Origin: Petaurus breviceps papuanus
Taxonomy: Eukaryota; Chordata; Mammalia; Diprotodontia; Petauridae
DNA: 64,000 nt
Direction: 5' to 3'
Assembly (NCBI GenBank): GCA_028583685.1
Contig: JAMXIF010001194.1
Coordinates: 18,386,233-18,450,232, forward strand
Under the pieces are notes generated by a model. It was given only the letters and a program-made list of their open reading frames with translations. It searched no databases and was not told the origin of the DNA. The stretch's first letter is position 1. The number at the start of each line of letters is the position of its first letter. A program made the position numbers and the translations under genes. Of this stretch, positions 12,146-23,224 are shown one piece after another.

Positions 12146-12351
12146 CAAATTTATTTATTATCTCAATAGACACAGAAAAGATTTTGACAAAATACAAGAT
12201 CCATTCCTATTAAAAACACTAGAAAGAATAGGAATAAATGGAATCTTACTTAAAATAATAAGTAGCATCTATGTAAAGGCATCAGCAAGTATTATATGTA
12301 ATGGGGATATGCTAGAAGCATTTCCAATATGATCAGGGGTGAAACAAGGAT
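12146..12351 (+). mobile_element. L1 ORF2 RT palm fragment
   Basis: Sense RT fragment reading [20 protein letters not shown] then [20 protein letters not shown] and closing near GVKQGC. It lies between two pieces of HAL1 5' UTR, where it does not belong in a simple insertion. It is a by-product of the local rearrangement. Confidence 0.75.
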
Positions 12352-12418
12352 GTAATTGGCTGGTAATATGAGCAAGCAGAGGAAGCACAAACAGACCATA
12401 TGATCCTTTTTGGGGGAC

Positions 12419-12978
12419 TGTATCAGCAATGCCATATTCACAATGCCTATAGAGATTATAAATATGCTGATATAATTATCCATCACAAAATACATCAGGT
12501 TTGCCATTTGGGGAAATAAACTAGAAAATTTATTAAGATACCAAAAGACTGAGTCCCAAAACCAGAAAGTGAAAGCCATCAGAGTAGTTATGACATTGGC
12601 ACAGGTAGATAAAGTAGAAAGCACCCACATTTTCAAGCCTTTAAAACAGAACAGGCTACCTCAGGCAAAGGTCCTCCTCTCCCCACTCACAGCAACCACC
12701 CAGCGTCCGGGAAGCGCGCTCCCAGCAGCTCCGGCCCCTGGCAATCCTCAGCAGGAGTCCTTAGCAGAAAGTCCTGCTCCCAGCAGCTCTGGCCCCTGGC
12801 AGTGCTCAGCAGGGGTCCTAACTCAAAAAAAAAAAAGGCAACCGCAACTGCCGCCAACCGCCAACTGCAGGACCGTTAGCTCAGCTTTTCACTTTCTCTC
12901 GCTTTCCGCTTTCTCTTGCTCTGCTATGTCAGCACGTCCATGGGGCATGGGAGATCTTTAAATCCCATAACCCTTACA
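12419..12978 (-). mobile_element. Solo LTR, ERV-L (class III) family
   Basis: A 560-bp unit with termini TGTATC...CTTACA (TGTA/TACA inverted ends) and a perfect 5-bp target duplication GGGAC (12414-12418 and 12979-12983). On the minus strand it has a TTTAAA near its start and AATAAA at about 12530-12536. Its 3' half matches the 5' LTR of the ERV-L provirus at 51526-51941. The 5-bp duplication fits class III. It carries the hydrophobic open frame described under findings. Confidence 0.88.
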
Positions 12979-13893
12979 GGGACAAAAAAGGAACAAGGCA
13001 TGGAGTGGGCAGAAGACAGCAAAGTCAGAACTCCTGCATCAAAGTCCTCCTAGAAAAATATGAACTGATTACAGGCCATATAGGAGCTCAAAAACGATTT
13101 TGAAAATCAAGTAAGAGAAGTAGAGAAAAATTGGGAAGAGAATTGGGAATGATCCAAGAAAATCATGAAAAGCAAGTCAACAGTCTGCTAAAGGAGACCT
13201 AAAAATACACTGAAGAAAATATCACCTTAAAAAATAGACTAAATCATATGGCAAAATAGGCCCCAAAAGCAAATGAGGAGAAAAATGCCTTAAAAAGTCA
13301 AATTTCCCAGATGGAAAAAGGAATTTCAAAAACTCACTGAAAAGAAAAACTCTTCCAAAACTAGATTGGAGCAATTGGAAGCTAATGACTTTATGAGAAA
13401 TCAAGATACTATAAAACAGATGCAAACAAATGAAAAAAAAGAAGGCAATGTGAAATATCTCATTGGGAAAACCACTGACATGGAAAATAGGTCCAGGAAA
13501 GATCATTTAAAAATTATTGGATTACCTGAAAGCCATGATCAAAAAAAGAGCCTAGACACCATCTTTCAAGAAATTGGCAGGCAACATTGCCCTGATATTC
13601 TAGATATGCTAGAACCAGAGGGCAAAATAGAAATTGAAAGAATTCGCCAATCCCCTCTTGATAAAGATTCCCCAAAAGAAAACTCCCAGCAATATTATAG
13701 CCAAATTCCAGAGTTCCCGGGTCAAGGAGAAAATATTGCAAGCAGTCAGGAAGGAACAATTTGAGTATTGTGGAAATACAATCAGGATAACACAAGACCT
13801 AGCAGCTTCTATGTTAAGGGATCAAAGGCCCTTGAATATGATATTCCAGAGGTCAAAGGAGCTAGAACTAAAACCAAGAATCACCTACCCAGC

Positions 13894-15041
13894 TGTAATG
13901 TAATGCCAAGCAAAGGCAACTTCCCAAGGTTCAAAATACCAGCATAGGTGCTCTCCATTTTATTCAGTGACAAATTAAGAACAGAGAGATCAACATATAG
14001 CATAATTCAAAATACAGCATTTACCAAGTGTGATTTAATCAAGTACTACCCCTCCCCTGGACATTACATTCATTTAATCAATCACAAAGTCCCTCTTCTA
14101 AATACTACTCCCCCCTAGGCTGTACATTCATTTAGTCCATCACAAAGCCCCTGTTCTCAAATGGAGATTAGTTTCCAATCATAAGTAAAGTACATTCATT
14201 TGTTCAATCACAGAACACAAAAAAGGTCAAAAGTTCCCCACCCTTAGATAACAATTGAATCTACCCCAGAGTTACAACAAGCTTAAGCACAGCATTTAAT
14301 ACCCAAATGGAGGTCTTTTCTTCATCTTGACATGAGGGGAGTTCTCAGCATTCTTTGTTCCTGGGGAGACAGAGCTTAGCAAGGCCACAAGATACATTGC
14401 CAGTGTCTTCATTAATTCATTCTCTGTCTGCAGAACAGTCCTAGGACCCCTGAAAACATTAGCAAAACCCCCTTCCAGGATTTCTGTAAACATACAACAA
14501 GAAAATACTTCTTCAGGGCTTCTGACCCAACAGCAACATTCCAAGACCTCTGCAACAACAGCACTGTCCTTCACCAGTGGATAGAATTCACTCTCTGTCT
14601 GCAGAACAGTCTCAGGAGCTCTGAACCAACAGCAAGGTTCCAAGGCCTCTGCAACAACAGGACTGTCTTTCACCAGTGGACAAATCTGGCCAAAAAACAT
14701 CAAAACAGACAGACAAAATACCAGCATAAGAGCCATGTCTCCTCAGTCCTTGGCAGCTCTGGGTGACAGCTCTCAAAAGTCCTGGGCAATTCAAAGTGGC
14801 CCTCAGCAATCCTCTCAGTCTCTCTCTGCCTCCAAAGGTACTGCTGCCAAAAAGTTCTTCTGCCTCTCTCTTTTCTTGTGTCTCTCTAAATTTATGGCAC
14901 CAGCTCCTCCCAGTTCAGCCCTCTTTTTTTCACATCAACAAGTCCATCCCACAAGTGGGATTCACAAGCTCTGGGTTTTAACACAATCAAACCAAAAACC
15001 AACCCAATACAGGGGGATCTTTGAATTCCATTACTATTACA
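13894..15041 (-). mobile_element. Solo LTR, 1148 bp, distinct family with internal open frame
   Basis: Termini TGTAATG and CTATTACA are inverted repeats (TGTAAT/ATTACA). Flanks CCAGC (13889-13893) and CCAGA (15042-15046) form a 5-bp duplication with one mismatch. Excising it restores HAL1 ORF1 continuity. Minus orientation is indicated by AATAAA about 60-80 bp from its 3' end (13958-13964 region) and a CATAAATTTA TATA-like box near 14890. A minus-strand frame 14736-14296 lies between those two signals. Class is uncertain; the 5-bp duplication hints at class III. Confidence 0.8.
14296..14736 (-). other. Open frame inside the solo LTR (146 codons)
   Basis: Starts MALMLVFCLSVLMFFGQICP, a hydrophobic stretch resembling a signal peptide, followed by a 33-residue repeat (PLVKDSPVVAEALEPCCWFR and PLVKDSAVVAEVLECCCWVR). 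The repeat is a 99-bp tandem duplication at the DNA level (copies end at 14580 and 14679), so it keeps the frame. I do not recognise a protein family. It could be chance openness in an LTR; see findings. Confidence 0.4.
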
Positions 15042-15879
15042 CCAGAAAAGCTGAGTATAATGCTTCAGGGGAAAATATGGTCATTTGATGAATTTTCAAA
15101 CATTTCAAGCATTCTTGATGAAAAAAAAACAGAGCTGAATTTAAAATTTGACTTTTAAGTACAAGAAGCAAGAGAAACATGAGATGGTAAACAGGAAAAA
15201 GAAATCATAAGGAACTTTTTAAATTGAATTAATTAGTTTTAATTACTAATTCAATTTAATCATTAAAAATTACTAAAAACTAATTTAAATTGAACTATTT
15301 ACATTTCTACGTGGAAAAGCAATAATTGTAGCTTATTAGTTGAAGGGAATATATAGTGTGTGTATGTATATATATATGTATAGGAGGGTATATGTGTATA
15401 TAAATATATATGTGAGTGTGGCTATATGTATGTTCATGAAAACATAGACAGAGGGCACAGGATGAGTTTAACATCAAGGGACGATATCTAAAAACTAAAA
15501 TTAAGATGTGAGAGAGGAATTTATTGGGAGAAGCAGGAAGGGAGAGATAGATCAGTGTAAATTATCTCATATAAAAGAGGCAAGAGAAAACTGTTACAAT
15601 GTAGGGGAAGAGCAGGAAGGTCAAAGGGAATAAGAAGAGCTTATTCTCATTGAATTTGGACTAAGAAGGGAATAACATAGATACTCAATTAGGTATCTTA
15701 CCCTACAGGAAAATAGGGGGTAAGAGATGAGGGGGGATTATAGATGGGAGGGAAGATTGGGGGGAAAGGTAGTGTGAAGCAAACATTTTTTGAAAAGGGA
15801 TAGGGTCAAAGGAGAAAATAGAACAAGTGGGGGGCAGGATAGGATGGAGTGAAATATAGTTAGTCTTTGACAATATAAC

Positions 15880-16269
15880 TACTATGGAAATGACTTGGAT
15901 AACTACACATGTACAACCTATATTGAATTACTTATCTTCCCAGTGGGTGCTGATGAGGAGGGAAGAAGGGACACAATCTGAAACTCAAACTTTTTAAAAT
16001 AAATGTTTAAAAAAAATTGTTTTTTACATGCAACTGGGAAATAAAATATACAGGCACTGGGGTATAGAAATCCATCTTGACCTACTAGAAAGTTAGAGTG
16101 GTGTTGGGAGGGAATATAAGAGAGAACAGATTGGGGGCAGGGGTATTGAGTAGGCTTGCTATTTTGGGGTGGGGATAGGGGAAAGATGGGGAGAAAAAAT
16201 TTGTAACTCAAAATCATGTGGAAATGATGTTGAAAACTAAAAATAAATCAATTTATTTAAAAAAAAAGT
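15880..16269 (+). mobile_element. HAL1/L1-type 3' end
   Basis: Carries the G-rich block (GGGGTGGGGATAGGGGAAAG) and the CTCAAAATCATGTGGAAATG tail typical of the L1 3' ends in this window. The antisense HAL1 at 29291 onward ends with the same kind of text. Confidence 0.7.
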
Positions 16270-16280
16270 TACTGTAGACT

Positions 16281-17965
16281 TTATAGAATATTTGGGAATC
16301 TACCTGCCAAAACAAACCCAGGACCTGTATGAACACAACTACAAAACTCTTTTCACACAAATAATGTCAGATCTAACTAATTGGAAAAACATCAGTTGTT
16401 CATGGCTGGGTTGAGCTAACATAATAAAAATGATAATTTTGCCTAAATTAAATTACATATTTAGTGTCATACCAATCAATCTACCAAAACATTACTTTGT
16501 AGAGCTAGAAAAAATAGTAACAAAATTCATTTGCAAGAACAAAAAGTCCAGAATATCAAGGGAATTAATGAAAAGAAAATCTAGGCAAAGTGGACTAGTC
16601 ATACCAGATTTTAATCTGTATTATAAAGCATCAGTCATCAAAACTACTTGGTAATGGGGGCAGCTATGTGGCACAGTGAAAAGAGCACCAGCCCTGGAGT
16701 CAGGAGGACCTGAGTTCAGATCTGGCTTCAGACACTTAACACAAAAACTAGCCATGTGACCTTGGGCAAGTCACTTAACCCCAAATTGCCCTCCAAAAAA
16801 AAGGCAAAAAAAAAAAAACCTGCTTGGTACTGGCTGAATAATAGCATAGTGGATCAATGGAATAGATTGGATACACAAGACTCAGCAGTCAATGACTATG
16901 GTAATGTACTGTTTGATAAACCCAAAGACCCAAGTTTTGGGGATAAGAACTCACTATTTGACAAAAACTGCTGGGAAAACTGGAATATAGTATGGCAGAA
17001 ACTGGGCATAGACTAATATCTAACACCACATACCAAAATCAAGGCTAAATGGGTGCACAACCTAGGTATAAAGCTGATACTGTAGGCAATCTAGGACAGC
17101 AAGGAATAGTTTACCTGTCAGATTTATGGAGAAGGGAAGATATTATAACCAAACAAGAGTTAGAGAGCATTATAAAATGCAAAATGGATAATTTTGAGTA
17201 CATTAAATTGAAAAGTTTCTGTACAAACAAAGCCAATGTAACCAAGATTAAGAGGGAAGTGGAAAATTGGGAAAGAATTTTTACAACCAGTGTCTCTGAT
17301 AAAGGCCTCATTTCTAAAATTTACAGAGAATTGAGTCAAATCAATAAGAATACAATCCATTCCCTAATTGATAAATGGTCAAAGGATATGAACAGGCAGT
17401 TTTCAGAGGAAGAAATTAAAGATATCTACAAGTATATGAAAAAAATGCTCTAAATCACTATTGATTAGAGAAATGCAAATCAAAACAGCTCTGAGGTACT
17501 ACATCTCACTGGTCAGATTGGCTAAGATGACAAAACAGGGAAATGATAAATGCTGGAGAGGATGTGGAAAAATTGGAACACTAATGCATTGTTGGTGGAG
17601 CTGTGAACTGATTTGACTCTTCTGGAGAGCAATCTGGAACTATGCCCAAAGGGCTATAAATAAGTGCATTCCCTTTGATCCAGCAATACCACTTCTAGGG
17701 TTGTATCCCAAAGAGATCATAGAAGTGGGAGGAAGACCCGTATGTACAAAAAGATTTATAGAATCTCTTTTTGTGGTGGCAAAGAATTGGAAATTAAGGG
17801 TGTGTCATCAATTGGGGAATGACTAAACAAGTTGTGGTATATGAATGTAATGGAATGCTATTGTGCTATAAGAAATGAGGAGCAGACAGACTTCATATTT
17901 ACCTAGAGAGATTTATACAAACTGATGTTGAGTGAGAAGAACAGAAGCAGGAGAAATTTGTACAC
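16281..17965 (+). pseudogene. L1 ORF2 C-terminal region, decayed
   Basis: Encodes FIEYLGIYLPKQTQDLYEHN at its start, continues through QNNSEV-like and WRAIWNYAQRA-like text to DPAIPLLGLYPKEI and the YCAIRNEEQTDF segment, the L1 ORF2 C-terminal cysteine-region neighbourhood. Interrupted once by a SINE (16654-16820) and by several stops. It is the continuation of ORF2 begun at 10198. Confidence 0.8.
16654..16820 (+). mobile_element. tRNA-derived marsupial SINE
   Basis: Full-length SINE with GGGGCAGCTATGTGGCACAG head, CCTGGAGTCAGGAGGACCTG core and an A-rich tail with an internal GGC. The target duplication is T(A/G)CTTGGTA (16645-16653 and 16821-16829). It inserted in L1 ORF2 after the L1 did. 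Confidence 0.9.
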
Positions 17966-18385
17966 AATTACAGACACAACGTATATGTGACAACCAACTT
18001 TGATGGACTGGGCTCTTCTCAGCAATGCAAGGTTATAAGACAACTCCAAAAGACTCATGATGGAAAGAGATGTCTACATTTAGAGAAAGAACTAGAGTTT
18101 GAATGCAGATTGAAGCAAGCTACCTGCTCTCCTTTTTCTTGTTTGGTTTTGTTTCCTCTTTCCTATTGTTCTTTCCATTGGTTATAATCCTTCTTTTCAA
18201 CCTAATGTCTAATGTTTTTACAAATACACAAAATGTATTTGCAGATCCTATACTTGATTTCATGTCACCATGGGGGGTAGGGGGAAAGAGAAGAGGGAGA
18301 AGGAGAAAATTTGAAACTCAAGGGATTGTGGAACTGAATCTTGTAAACTAAAAGTAAACAAACATTAATAAAGACCAAAAAAAAA
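17966..18385 (+). other. L1 3' UTR and poly(A)
   Basis: Pyrimidine-rich segment, then a G-rich block (GGGGGGTAGGGGGAAAG at about 18272), then GTAAACTAAAAGTAAACAAA, AATAAAG and a 9-A tail. This is the typical order for the L1 3' end in this window. Confidence 0.75.
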
Positions 18386-18395
18386 TTTATACATC

Positions 18396-19500
18396 TTTTC
18401 TCACCCCCACTGATTCTGTTTTTAAGGTGTTATTTTTTCAGGTTTTTTTGTGCTACTTTTCTGATGGTGTTAATTATCTGTTCGTAATATTTCTCCTTTG
18501 CTTTTTTCTATGCCTAAGTTTTCTTTTGCCATTATTATTTAATTTAAAAAATCATTTTTAGCTCTCCCAGAAATTCTTGATGGACTGTGTCCAATTCACA
18601 TTTTTTTTCCTTTGACACTTTGCTTGTAGCTATTTTATTGTCTTCTTCTGAATTGTTCCTTGATCTTCACTCTCACCATAGTAGATTTTTTGTGGTTAGA
18701 CTTTTATTTGGTTTTGTTGTTTACTCATTTTTCTACCTTATTTCTTGACTTGAAATTTTATGTAAATGTTGGGTGTACTTCCTGCCAAAGGAGAGGTGGG
18801 GCTGTGTCTCAAGCTTCAGTCTTTTTTTACACTACAGTCTTCAGAGGTAAATCAGGAATTTGGAGGTTTTCCATGCTTGAACGGTGTTGTGATCTAGGTA
18901 GCGGTGAGGTATCTATTCTCTTTTTCTTCACTCTGGTCGTAACTAGGAAAGGCCCCTGGGAATGCAATTGATGCTTCTCTTTAGGGCCCCTTGTGCCTTA
19001 GGACTGGAAATAATACTACCCCCCTCAGAGTTCCTGATACCAAAAGGCCAGAAGTGATGCCATCTCTCAGCACTTCCACTTCCCCTTAACTGAAAGTTTC
19101 CCTCTCTACCTTTGAACTATGACCCATAAGTGAATATAGGCAATAATGTTGCCAAATAACATCTGATTCTACATCCAGTACTAGTACAGGGGTACTCTGT
19201 AATGTCTTTCTAACCACTTGCTAGGACCCTTTACTGTCTCTAGCTTGAGTGCTCCTGACATTGCAGCAACTGTTTCTGCTGCTTCTGTCATCACTATTTA
19301 GTCCTTCCATTGGTAATTCATCCACATGGGCTCTAGGCCATCTTTCTCCTCCATTTCACAGACCTCTCCTTCCAACCTTAGTATCTCATTCTTACCTTTG
19401 GTGGCTCTTTGGCTCCAGCTTTCAATTTGAGGTATTGTTTTTAGACAGGAATGTTGGGAGAGTTCAGCTGTGCCATTTTGACTCCACCTCCCAGAAGTCC
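18396..19500 (-). mobile_element. L1 LINE (host copy of the nest), ORF1 N-terminus and 5' UTR, antisense; right part
   Basis: Direct continuation of the minus-strand L1 at 4990-7411 beyond the target duplication. The 18396-18700 part is reverse ORF1 coiled coil and N-terminus, and 18700-19490 is reverse 5' UTR. It ends GTGCCATTTTGACTCCACC, the inverse of the L1 start GGTGGAGTCAAAATGG. Confidence 0.75.
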
Positions 19501-20559
19501 TCAGTCAATAATTTGACTTTCTGTATTATTGAGGCAACATAATACAAAGAGAAAGGCACAGAGGAAAGGATGAGGGGCTAGCTGTATATGTTTGTGAGAA
19601 ATATTTAGTGTTATATAGGTCCCTGAAAACCACATAAAAGCTGAATTTGACTTGGTATATACCTTCATCTTTCATAAGCAATGGGCAGCACACCAACTGG
19701 TGAATAAATGGACAACATTCTTACATCATACTTTATCCAAGGACCTCTGTGTCCCATAACAAAAGGATGAAGAAAGAGCCAACACATGTTTCCAGGATCA
19801 CCTAACTGCTCTGGATTTCTATATGCAAATCCTGTCTGCTCTTTGCACATTTGTTATAAAGGATTGCCTGACCATTTCTTACTAGAAAAGCTTCCTTTAG
19901 CACAAAAGGGAAAGGGAAAGTTTCATCTCTGAATTTTGAAATTCTGGATTTCCAATCTGCAAATTTAGAATAGAGATCATATTGTCTTCTTTGTTTCATG
20001 GGGCCCTAAATCCCAGAAATATATATCACAATAAAATGCTTAGCATTAAAAAAAGAATCCTATTAAATAGATAAGTGAAAAAGTAAAGTATTCAAAAAAA
20101 CAGACTAAATATTTTGAATATCATCCCAATATAGTATCACTCTAAAGCAGACATGATTCATATATTCTCTCACTGCTATATTATGTCACTTTCAGACATA
20201 ATGTTTTTATTTATATCAGCAAATGAAATAATACATCAGTGAGGGGAAGCATGAATCTATTCTATTTTGGTGTACGATACTATGTTGGAAGTATATTCAA
20301 AATATTAGTTTATTTTATCTACAGCAGTTATTGTGCTTACTATTGATAGTCTATTTTCATGGCATTATTTTGTTATGGGATGTATTTATGTTTTCTCTTT
20401 TATAGCATATTGACACTATCTTATTTCTCCTTGTTGCTGTTGTTGTTGTCAATTTACAAGGGCTTCTGGGTGGAATATAGATATAGTAATGCAAATGCAA
20501 TTGATGTAACCACCCACACTAATAATAATAATAATAATAAAGTGGATGAAAAGCACATA
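19501..20559. other. Unique-looking sequence with an (AAT)7 microsatellite
   Basis: No transposable element recognised. A perfect AAT trinucleotide run occupies 20521-20541. Short open frames on both strands show no domain. Confidence 0.5.
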
Positions 20560-20730
20560 TACAACCCAACAACATTTTTAAGTACTTACTATGTGTATGT
20601 CACTATGCAACATACACATGTGCAACATATACATGCAAGAGATAGATTAAATGTAGCACAACCTAAAAAATATGCATTAAAATAAAAACAATATAGTCCT
20701 TGTCCCTACAGAGCTCACACTGTAATGGGG
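20560..20730 (-). mobile_element. L2 LINE 3' end, antisense (degraded)
   Basis: Reverse L2 tail: CAACATTTTTAAGTACTTACTATGTG, a gap filled by AC-rich sequence, then CCCTACAGAGCTCACACTG. Both blocks are L2 landmarks. Confidence 0.6.
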
Positions 20731-22479
20731 ACATACAACATGTATATTTCCTCTGCGATCTTTCCCCAACATTCTTTAACTACAATTCACATTTTTGTCT
20801 GCCCTCCCATTCCACTGTATTTTATGGAATCTCTTCCCTATCATTAACTAATTCTCATCATCCTATGTCTCTTCACCTCATATTGTTTCCATTTTTTTTA
20901 CATTTATGGAAATCTGACCTTCTCCAAAATATACATTATTGACCATTGAATTTCCTTTTCTTTTGCCTTCTAAAGTATAGTAACAGGATAAGTTTATCTC
21001 CTTATGATATCCCACCAAGAGTTCCAAAACCTCTCTCTGTTGCTATTCCTCAGTGAACTTTCTTCCTTTGAACTTCACTTAAAATGTTGGTCTAATTCCA
21101 TCCCATTCCTTATTGTAGCAATCTGCCATCCATCCACCAGATCACTGTCTCTTTTTTCTCAAGGAATTCAATATCTTTATCATATTTACTCCTTCTACTC
21201 TGTTCTCATACATATAGACTTCTGCTTACATGCCATTGTCTACTCAACCACCCTTAGAACATTAATTCATCAAATTTCACTTCCCATGAAATGAATCTTC
21301 TCTACCTCTACAGCTATCAAGAGGCTACTTTATACATTACCACCTGCCCAAATTATTCCAAGACCTTGAGCTTGAACTCGAAAATTCTTCCCTGCTTCCC
21401 CATCTGTTCCTCTGCCATAGCACTTGTTTTTAGATTTTAAAAATCCCCTTCAAATTTAAATCAATACTTTTTCACTTTGTCACAAAATTATTTTTGCTTT
21501 GACTACTTTGATGCAACTCTACTCTCTCAGGTTGTCTTAGTACCTCTGCCTGATACCCCAATTCTTTTCAATCCTTTTTCCCTGATGGCCCTTTTACTTA
21601 AGTTATTGATTTTTTCCTGTTATTTGGGTGTCTATTCACCTATTACCCCCTTTTATCTCCTCAGAGTTAAATAATTAGAACAAAATCTCCACCTTTCTTT
21701 TCTTCTTATGTCTGTAAGTTTTATTTTTCTGCACACTTCTCTAAGAATATTTTCTATGCTTTGTTCTTTTTATTAATTGTCTTCCCTTTCTCTCTATTTC
21801 AAAATGTTATTTTATGACCATATTTAGTTAAAACCATATTTTTTTCCTTCTTTAATCACTGTGTTCCTTGTGATGGTATAACTTCCATGACATTAGGTTT
21901 GAACTCCCTCTTCTAATTCTAATAATTTCTATTATTTCCTTTCTGAATCTTGCCCTATTGTTCTTGATTTCTATTGTAGTTAACTTTTAGAATGATTAAT
22001 TGGTGAGTTATATAATGTGGGGAAAAACATTTTGTATCTTAATGATTCTTAGCCCATGACTATCATTATATAAACCACGTTTTCCAGCTCTCATTGCCCA
22101 CTCCCTTATTCCCATCCCCTTCAACCCAAACTCACCTTCAAACCAAACTCACTCAATATTCCATTCTAAAGCTAATCATACCTTCCACTGTGCTCTCTAA
22201 AGAGTCTGTACTTAGATAACAAACTTTTTTTCTTAAATTATTTGCTTTCTCACTCTTTCTATCTTCTTACACTAAGACCTGGTTTCCTTCTGATAAGACA
22301 GCCTTCCCGTATGCTTTTTTCAGCATTAGTTGAATCTTAACTCATATTCCCCAAAACCTTGATCATAGTATGGAAGCTGGAATAAAGTTTCCTTCCCCAT
22401 TGCTACTTTCAGACATTCCCATTACCACCATCCCTCAGTAGCTTTCTTTGAAGTTCACTCAATCCATATTTATTCTTCA
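20731..22479 (+). other. Pyrimidine-rich sequence, possibly L2 or other old LINE
   Basis: The plus strand is strongly C/T-rich, with text such as CATTGTAGCAATCTGCCATCC-like blocks around 21110 that resemble the endonuclease region of L2-clade LINEs. Divergence is too great for me to place it. No intact frame exceeds about 96 codons and none is convincing. Confidence 0.35.
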
Positions 22480-23224
22480 ATCAACATTCTTGAAGTTATT
22501 CCTACTGACCTCCAGGACATTTTCTTTATTTCCTCAATGAGTTCAGTACTGGACTCAGTCTTTCTCCCCTCTCCAACTCCTGCCATCACACTAGAAGACT
22601 TCAACATACATGTCATAGTCCCTTAAATATGCTAACTTCCCACTTCCTCAACTTGCTCATTCCCACCCCCACTTCAACTACATGATCATACCCTTCATTT
22701 TGCACTCACCCACAAAGTATTCCACTTTAATATTAACAAACTTTGAAATTCCTTCATTTGATCACAATTTGTCATTCCACCTCTATTTCTATCTTTTAAC
22801 CCATAAACCTATTTTTCTCGTCACCCAGACCTTCAATTATTCCATCCCTCACTTCTTTCCCAGACTATCACTACTGCACTGAATACATACTCCTCTCTTC
22901 CCCTTTTGATCCCTTGATAAACCATTTCAACTCTGCACTGTCTTGTTCTTTCAAGTTCCTTGTTCCCTTATCCTTTTGATAAGCTTTGCTTTCTAAATTA
23001 TCAGTCTTGTATTATGCCCACTGTCCGCTGCCTTCTCTTCAACTCACCTAATGAAAAATGATGAAGCCACAGTGACCATCTCTGCTACAAATTTATTCTA
23101 CACAATTTCAATGGATTTCTCACTGTAGATAATTCACCATCGCTGTCACCAAAGCAGGTTTTCCAAACCTTTTGCATCCCTCCTCAAAATTCCCTTGGCT
23201 CCTCCTGTCCCTGCTAAAAAACTT
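22480..23224 (+). mobile_element. L2 LINE, endonuclease region
   Basis: Sense L2-clade sequence: GAAGACTTCAACATACATGT (the GDFNIH-like endonuclease motif) near 22590, TGATCACAATTTGTCATTCC (the SDH motif region) near 22760, and CACTGTCCGCTGCCTTC near 23015. It continues after the inserted L1 at about 27240. Heavily mutated. Confidence 0.72.

Larger units (their letters stand above)
12368..15190 (+). pseudogene. HAL1 ORF1, decayed and split by two LTRs
   Basis: The N-terminus is at 12368, broken at 12419 by an LTR and resuming at 12984. A coiled coil (heptad-like Lys/Glu/Leu text) spans 13090-13420. TDMENRSRKDHLKIIGLPES (13471-13530) marks the start of the conserved core, and LDIL..EGKIEIERI follows at about 13590. 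A second LTR splits it at 13893, and the C-terminus is at 15047-15190. Frameshifts occur outside the LTR insertions as well. Its role in the family is RNA binding like L1 ORF1p. Confidence 0.8.
12352..16269 (+). mobile_element. HAL1 (half-L1) non-autonomous element, body
   Basis: Contains the 5' UTR end and ORF1 start (ATG at 12368, MSKQRKHKQ), then ORF1 12368-15190 interrupted by two solo LTRs. A G-rich 3' region (15200-15880) and an L1-type 3' end closing with AAAACTAAAAATAAATC and a short A-run at 16269 follow. No ORF2 lies between ORF1 and the 3' end, which defines HAL1. The insertion site duplication TTACTGTAGAC is at 16270-16280 and, inverted, at 12030-12040. Confidence 0.82.
7412..18385 (+). 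mobile_element. L1 LINE, full-length insertion carrying nested elements
   Basis: The left end AGCAGAGCCATGATGG resembles the L1 5' UTR start, and the right end is poly(A) at 18376-18385. Both are flanked by the 10-bp duplication TTTATACATC (7402-7411 and 18386-18395). Order: 5' UTR 7412-8384, ORF1 8385-9444, inter-ORF 9445-10197, ORF2 from 10198 to about 11384, then a rearranged zone with a HAL1, then ORF2 C-terminus 16281-17965 and 3' UTR to 18385. ORFs are interrupted by stops and frameshifts, so it is not active. Confidence 0.85.

Noticed and set aside
15880-16269. Independent SINE with an L1-like tail
   Set aside because: The target duplication shared with the 5' end of the HAL1 shows this is the 3' end of that element.
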